From Chrysaora quinquecirrha (taxonomy: Eukaryota > Cnidaria > Scyphozoa > Semaeostomeae > Pelagiidae): a stretch of DNA of 64,000 bases. The stretch is taken from the NCBI GenBank assembly GCA_014526335.1, contig JACTAT010000015.1:550425-614424 (forward strand), read 5' to 3'. The stretch's first letter is position 1, and every line of letters begins with the position of its first letter. The translations under genes were made by a program, and so were the position numbers. The notes below the pieces were generated by a model, which saw only the letters and a list, made by a program, of their open reading frames with translations, searched no databases and was not told the DNA's origin. Shown in pieces: positions 59,276 to 64,000 of the stretch.

Positions 59276-61427
59276 GTAAGAACTTCGAGTTTTTTTGACT
59301 TTCAGAACTCACTACTGACGAGCACTGTTTTCACTTGCTTGCATTTTTGTAAATATTCTTCGCAGTTTATCTTGTTTGTATTAAATAAGTTATTGCCCTT
59401 TTGGAAGATATAGTTAATGTTAGGGCTATTTATTACGAAAGTCTATAGTAAAAAACCGCATAAAAGAACTTAAGTTTTTGAACACAGGCTGTTTCGGTTC
59501 TTATGTAATGAGATGTATACCAAAATCAGGCTGGATGTTCTGAAAAAGGTTCTACAGGTAACAAGGGATAAGAGAAATGTTTAGATTTAAGGGATAAGCT
59601 TTTATTTTTCTTGTGCACTTTAAATTAGGGCTATTACAAGATAGAATACTCTCTTATGAGACATTTGTCCGTAAATTCACTAAGTGATGGAGGAGGGACT
59701 TACTTCAAAAATCTTGTTCCCCGTGTTTTGAATCTTACAAATCCTAGAAATCTCTGAGGCCCCCATCAGGGTAAAGTGAATATGGGATATTTTAAGAAAA
59801 ATATTAAAGGAATATGAGATAGCTAATTCTGGACAAAATAAAGGGTATGCGAATGCGAGATAGTTTTGGGAAATTCTGGGATGAAAGTAGACTTATTACT
59901 CTTGAGTCGTGGTTATCGCTATTGAAGTCATCTGCTGGATGCTCAGTTTGAGCGATCTCGGTTTGGTGTTAGTCTCGGTCTGATGAGCGATAACTGGGAC
60001 TCAGGTAATAAGTCTAGGATAGTAGGGAGAAAATATTTAGGGGATAAAGGGTCAGAAAAGTTTTTGGAAATATGGGATGTTTGGAGCGGGGCCTCATTTC
60101 TTCAAGATCTCATGACTTAGCTACTGCGCATACAAGCAAGTTTTTATTCGCTTGTGCATGACTATGCCCATGAACTACTGCTTAATGGACCAAATTGAAA
60201 GGAAATTGCTTCCATCCAGAAAATTAAAGAAATCGATATATAAATCTTTGTTAATCTAAGTAAATCCCACAAATCTCACCAGAAAAACAAAGAGATTTAT
60301 TAATCCCATGAATCTCGTACCCATTTTTTAGATGTGACACACCCCTTGGTAGCGAGTGCAAGAAGAATTAAAATTAGAATTTAAGTGCTGCTTTATGCTG
60401 GTTTATGTCTGACGCACTCTAATGTTTAAGACAAAAATAATTCTCATCATTATTTGAACGTAGACAGTTGTCGATATGATTGATTTTAAGTTGATAAATT
60501 AAGTTTCTTTTCACCTTTTTTGTAATTTTAGTTTTCACTTTTATTTAGTTTGTCATTTTGCAACACATTGACCTGATAATATCTATTATCATCACTAGAA
60601 GTTCGTTATTTTTGTGGCCTTATCTTGAGATGCGAGGGTCATCAAGCGTCCTCATGAGATGGATGCAAAATTAAGGGTACACAATAGGATACACCAATCC
60701 CTCGCTCTCGAATCTGTTTTTGCCAAATGCAGAGCCTGTCTCGTTATTTGTTCTTATCCCGATCCGCTGCGCTCTTCAACCCCGTATCACGCTAAAAAAG
60801 CCTGGTATCCTGCATTCTACCCGCTAACATTGGCCGATCCCACCACCCTTTCCAAGATTCCAACCTATCGCATACTCTAAGGATGCGAAAGTAGACATCG
60901 GAGGCTTTCGATTCCAGACACCAAAAATTGTATTTCCTTGAAAAACGGAGTTTAGAGAAGTTGATTTGGAATATAAAGCTGCCACATCTTCCAGCTTCGG
61001 AGTCAGGAGAGTTTGAAACCTCCAAAGTCTCCAAATTTCCCGAGTTGGCTAAGAACGGGCATGGTTTGGGAAAGGCATGGTGTTGGAGAAGGCTGGTCCA
61101 AATTTTGCGTTATATCTAAATATCGCATTCATTGACTATATTGCAGTGGCTTGACTGGGGTTTGGAATGTAACATCGACCTTTGGGCGTATTAAAACATA
61201 CTTGTAAAATTTTTGGCAGCTTGGGGGCTCAGAAACGGCAGGAACCCTAAAAGAAGCAAGGTAGCCACTTGTCAGTCACATTGGTCATTTCACTTCATTG
61301 CGTCAATTTTTGAAATGCATTATGGGAGCGCATGCTTTTATTGAATTGCATTTTGATCAAAAGAGTTCGCAATGCATGTTATTTTTTATTATCTGGTCAA
61401 ACGGACAACAAGAAACAGGTCAAAAGC
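59276..61427. other. Receptor-channel 3' flank and intergenic region
   Basis: ATTAAA at 59380-59385 is a possible poly(A) signal for the channel gene. A dispersed repeat (about 59759-60090) matches the inverse of 58618-58800 and is interrupted by a MITE. The rest, about 60100-61427, shows nothing I can name. Confidence 0.5.
59888..60016. mobile_element. TAGACT-ended MITE, best preserved copy
   Basis: 129 bp with termini TAGACTTATTACTCTTGAGT and ACTCAGGTAATAAGTCTA and inner inverted TCGTGGTTATCGCT / AGCGATAACTGGG. It sits inside another repeat. Confidence 0.75.
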
Positions 61428-63949
61428 ATGGAGGAAAACTCAGAGAAAGATTTTCAACCCTCATCCACGGATGGTAAGCTTTTTACTTGTTTTGTGTATT
61501 GCATAAAGATGCTTCTTTTATTCTGTGTTTGCTTAACCGGCTAGAACACACCCGCGACTCTCTGAGAAGCGCGAAAAGAAGTAGGCCCACTGCTCTTCTT
61601 GTCAAAACGAAAATGGCGGCAACTCGAGAAATCACGTACCGGTAGATCTCGGAAGTGCTCATGAGACTTAGAAAATTTCTCGGAAACTAAATCTAAAACA
61701 TAAGGTGGTGCCGTGGATCGATCCCACGACCTCATGATTCACTTGACAGGTACTAATCCACTGAGCTACCGAAGCGCTGCCGAAACTCCGTGATTTTATT
61801 GATGTGATGAACGGAATATATAGATATTGATATTGCATATAGCTGTTGCCAAACAGACAACCCTATTTTCACCCTGAACCCTATGTTGGCCGGGCCCTAA
61901 ACCCTGGTTGGGAACAAAGAAGACGGGGGTATGCGTGTGTGAAGCGCCTTCGGCGCTTCATTATATTTTTCCTCCGCTTCAATATCCCTGCTATACTGTA
62001 TATTACGGGATGAGCACTTCCGAGATCTACCGATATCTGAGAAATCCACACCACCCTTCAGCTGAGCATAGGTACAGTTTCGTCCACACAATTTCATGGC
62101 AGTTTGGGATAAGAGCTAACTAAAAGATGTTTAAAAGGCAAAGAAAATTGGTAAACTTGTAAAAACTCACTCTCTTTCTCAGAATGCCAGGTAAAATCGC
62201 CCTTCTTCATTTCATTGACACTTACATTACAGGTCCTTTTACATATAGTAGGTCTTTACACAAACCGTCTTTCAGACTGAAGCCGCATTAACATGGGAGA
62301 AATCAAATTGGCTTTTGTCCAACCAAGAGCCAGTTCTCGCTCTTTTACTATGAATTTTACATGAGAAAAATTGTATCAGTTCTAATCTGATCCAGAAATA
62401 TTTGACTACTGTCCTATTTTTTGAGTTGATGCCTACATTCAGGGGTGCTGGAAGTACGGGGTAGCAGTGGTTATTGCCTGCTTGCCCTCATAAAAATTTA
62501 AAAAATACGTAAGGGCTTTTAAAGTAATGTTGTCTGAGGCTCTCCTCAGACTCAAATCAATTGTTGTATGCAACATAAGATGAGATAAAGCTGATTTTTC
62601 ACTAGGCTGATTTTTCCTCACACAGCGGAGTGGCTATTGTATTTGCATTGTTATTTCTATGCACTTCTAAATGACCCGCTATGCACGTTTTTAAAAGTCA
62701 GATTGACTTCAACATTTTCACGGCTTCGGAAGGCACTTGCCGATTAAATTACTCAAAAGCTTTTTGCACAAGGTCATTATTCTAACTGGAACATTTTTGT
62801 GCCTGATTCCTAGTGGAAATTGAAAATCCTTTTAAACAAGTGCATTGTTTCAAAAACAATAGATGCTCCGTTGCATGTGGAAAACTCAGCCTAGTGAAAA
62901 ACCGGCTGAATTGACATAACAAGGCTCAAATGTATTGTCATTTCCTTAGGTAATCAAGGGGATGGTGGAGATCAGATGGGAGATACTTTGGAAGCTGGTG
63001 AACATGTAAGTGAAACTGAGAATGGCATTGCAGAAAAAGAGAGTTGTGAACAGGCATCAACAATTGTAGCCGTGAATCAAAATGAAATTGAATCTATGAA
63101 TCACAAAGAACATGAAGATGCAGAAACTGAGAGTCAAGGTAACATTGAAAATATTATCATTGAAAGTCAAGAAAATGGTCAAACCAATCTGACTGCAAAT
63201 GAAAATATCCATGAAGAGAATAATGGTATGGAAACTGAGCAACAAAATGCTGTTGATAGTATGGGGCCTGAAACCGAAGAAAATGGGGGTACTGCTGTGA
63301 ATGCAGATGATAATAATCAAGGTGATGCTGATGGAAATGCTTCTTTTAATGCCACAGAAAACAATGAAATTTCAATATTTTTAGGTAAGTGAAAGCCATT
63401 AGATTGCCACTAAAGGCCATTAGATTGCCACTTCTAGGGCATTCCCCCTGCTGCCCCCATGGTGAGCCTGATTACCAATCTCAATCCTTTTCAAATCGCA
63501 TCCTTTTGAAATGTTTGCATTTTCGATGTCTACACAAGAAAACTGCTTTGTTAGAAAGCTGCATTTTCAATAGTTTCCACTCTGAAAACCGTTTTAAAAA
63601 GTTGGCATTTTCAGTCTTTGAGTGAAAACCCAAAGATATCATTGCTTTTCATTTAAAAACATATCCATGTAGACAGGGCTTTGATTTTTCATTTTTTTTA
63701 CCAGTTTTTAAAGAACTGAAATCTGTTGGTATTTAGTTGGTTGTCTTTTTGTATCAATGTTTGAACAGATTGCCTCTTATGTATATTGATCAATGATATT
63801 TAAGATGTTCTCAAAATAAGAGCCAGACACTCAGGGGGTACACTGCCTTTAAATCTTTGAACTGTTTAAAATTTTAGCTGTTGCGGAAGCAGATTCACTT
63901 CCAAATGAAGAATTTCTAAAGCCAATGGACGATGTCAACTGGAAACTAA
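61428..63949 (+). CDS. Acidic, Gln/Asn/Glu-rich protein, first three exons, 3' partial
   Basis: Exon 1 61428-61473 (ATG GAG GAA..., donor GTAAGC), exon 2 62950-63384 (acceptor TTTCCTTAG, donor GTAAGT), exon 3 63878-63949 (acceptor ATTTTAG, donor GTAAAT). Phases agree at both junctions (G|GT and G|CT). The 184 codons visible encode a highly acidic disordered N-terminus with repeated E-(T/S)-E-x-(N/Q) motifs and no recognisable domain. The gene continues beyond the window. Function unknown. The start is the first ATG in frame; an upstream 5' exon cannot be excluded because AACAG|GTCAAAAGC precedes it. Confidence 0.7.
61640..62032. mobile_element. Inverted-repeat element with 23-bp perfect ends, containing a tRNA-like sequence
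   Basis: CGGTAGATCTCGGAAGTGCT + CAT at 61640-61662 is exactly inverted at 62010-62032. Inside, on the minus strand at about 61700-61785, lies a tRNA-derived sequence (GGTAGCTCAGTGGATTAGTA, then GTGGGATCGATCCACGG) that lacks a paired acceptor stem. Located in intron 1 of the acidic-protein gene. Confidence 0.7.
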
Positions 63950-64000
63950 GTAAATCTGGTATTTTTCTATCTTTATTTACCTTAGTCTTTTTTGAATTTC

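Noticed and set aside
61700..61785. tRNA gene candidate on the minus strand
   Set aside because: No paired acceptor stem and a degenerate B box, and it lies within an inverted-repeat element.

Overview
The window is metazoan nuclear DNA. Genes have GT-AG introns, the intergenic DNA is AT-rich, and tRNA-derived SINEs, short inverted-repeat (MITE-like) elements and tandem arrays are abundant. The gene content (C2H2 zinc-finger proteins, a divergent Myc, ACSS3, and a CUB/Ig receptor-channel with a K+ pore) suggests an early-branching animal, most likely a cnidarian. That assignment is an inference; no rRNA or mitochondrial marker is present.

Layout. 2-5872 (+): 3' part of a very large multi-C2H2 zinc-finger gene whose 5' end lies outside the window. 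10979-18555 (+): a second large gene with few zinc fingers and a Ser/Thr/Val/Asn-rich body. 18556-25465: repeat-rich intergenic DNA with MITEs, a 1.2 kb minisatellite and a pogo/Tigger-type element. 25466-26476 (-): a Myc-family bHLH-leucine zipper gene with an uninterrupted ORF. 28630-44119 (+): a complete 19-exon ACSS3-type short-chain acyl-CoA synthetase with a mitochondrial presequence, its introns filled with satellites, SINEs, MITEs and a LINE piece. 46928-59275 (+): a 13-exon membrane receptor-channel. 61428-end (+): the first three exons of an acidic protein that runs off the window.

The most interesting gene is the receptor-channel. Its exons join into signal peptide - CUB - Ig - ligand-binding half S1 - TM1 - pore loop with TVGYGD - TM2 - ligand-binding half S2 - TM3 - cytosolic coiled-coil tail. 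This is the ionotropic glutamate receptor layout with a potassium-channel selectivity filter and a CUB-Ig module in place of the usual amino-terminal domain. An in-frame alternative terminal exon with its own AATAAA could give a pore-less, one-TM form.

A second window-wide signal is that four genes carry about 15 one-base frame breaks. All go the same way (one base missing) and most sit on short homopolymers (A3-A6, T5, C4). Restoring one base at each gives full-length, family-consistent proteins with correct intron phases. This looks like systematic homopolymer under-calling in the assembly rather than pseudogenes. Apart from the shared chromatin and transcription theme of the two zinc-finger genes and Myc, I see no sign that neighbouring genes act in one pathway.
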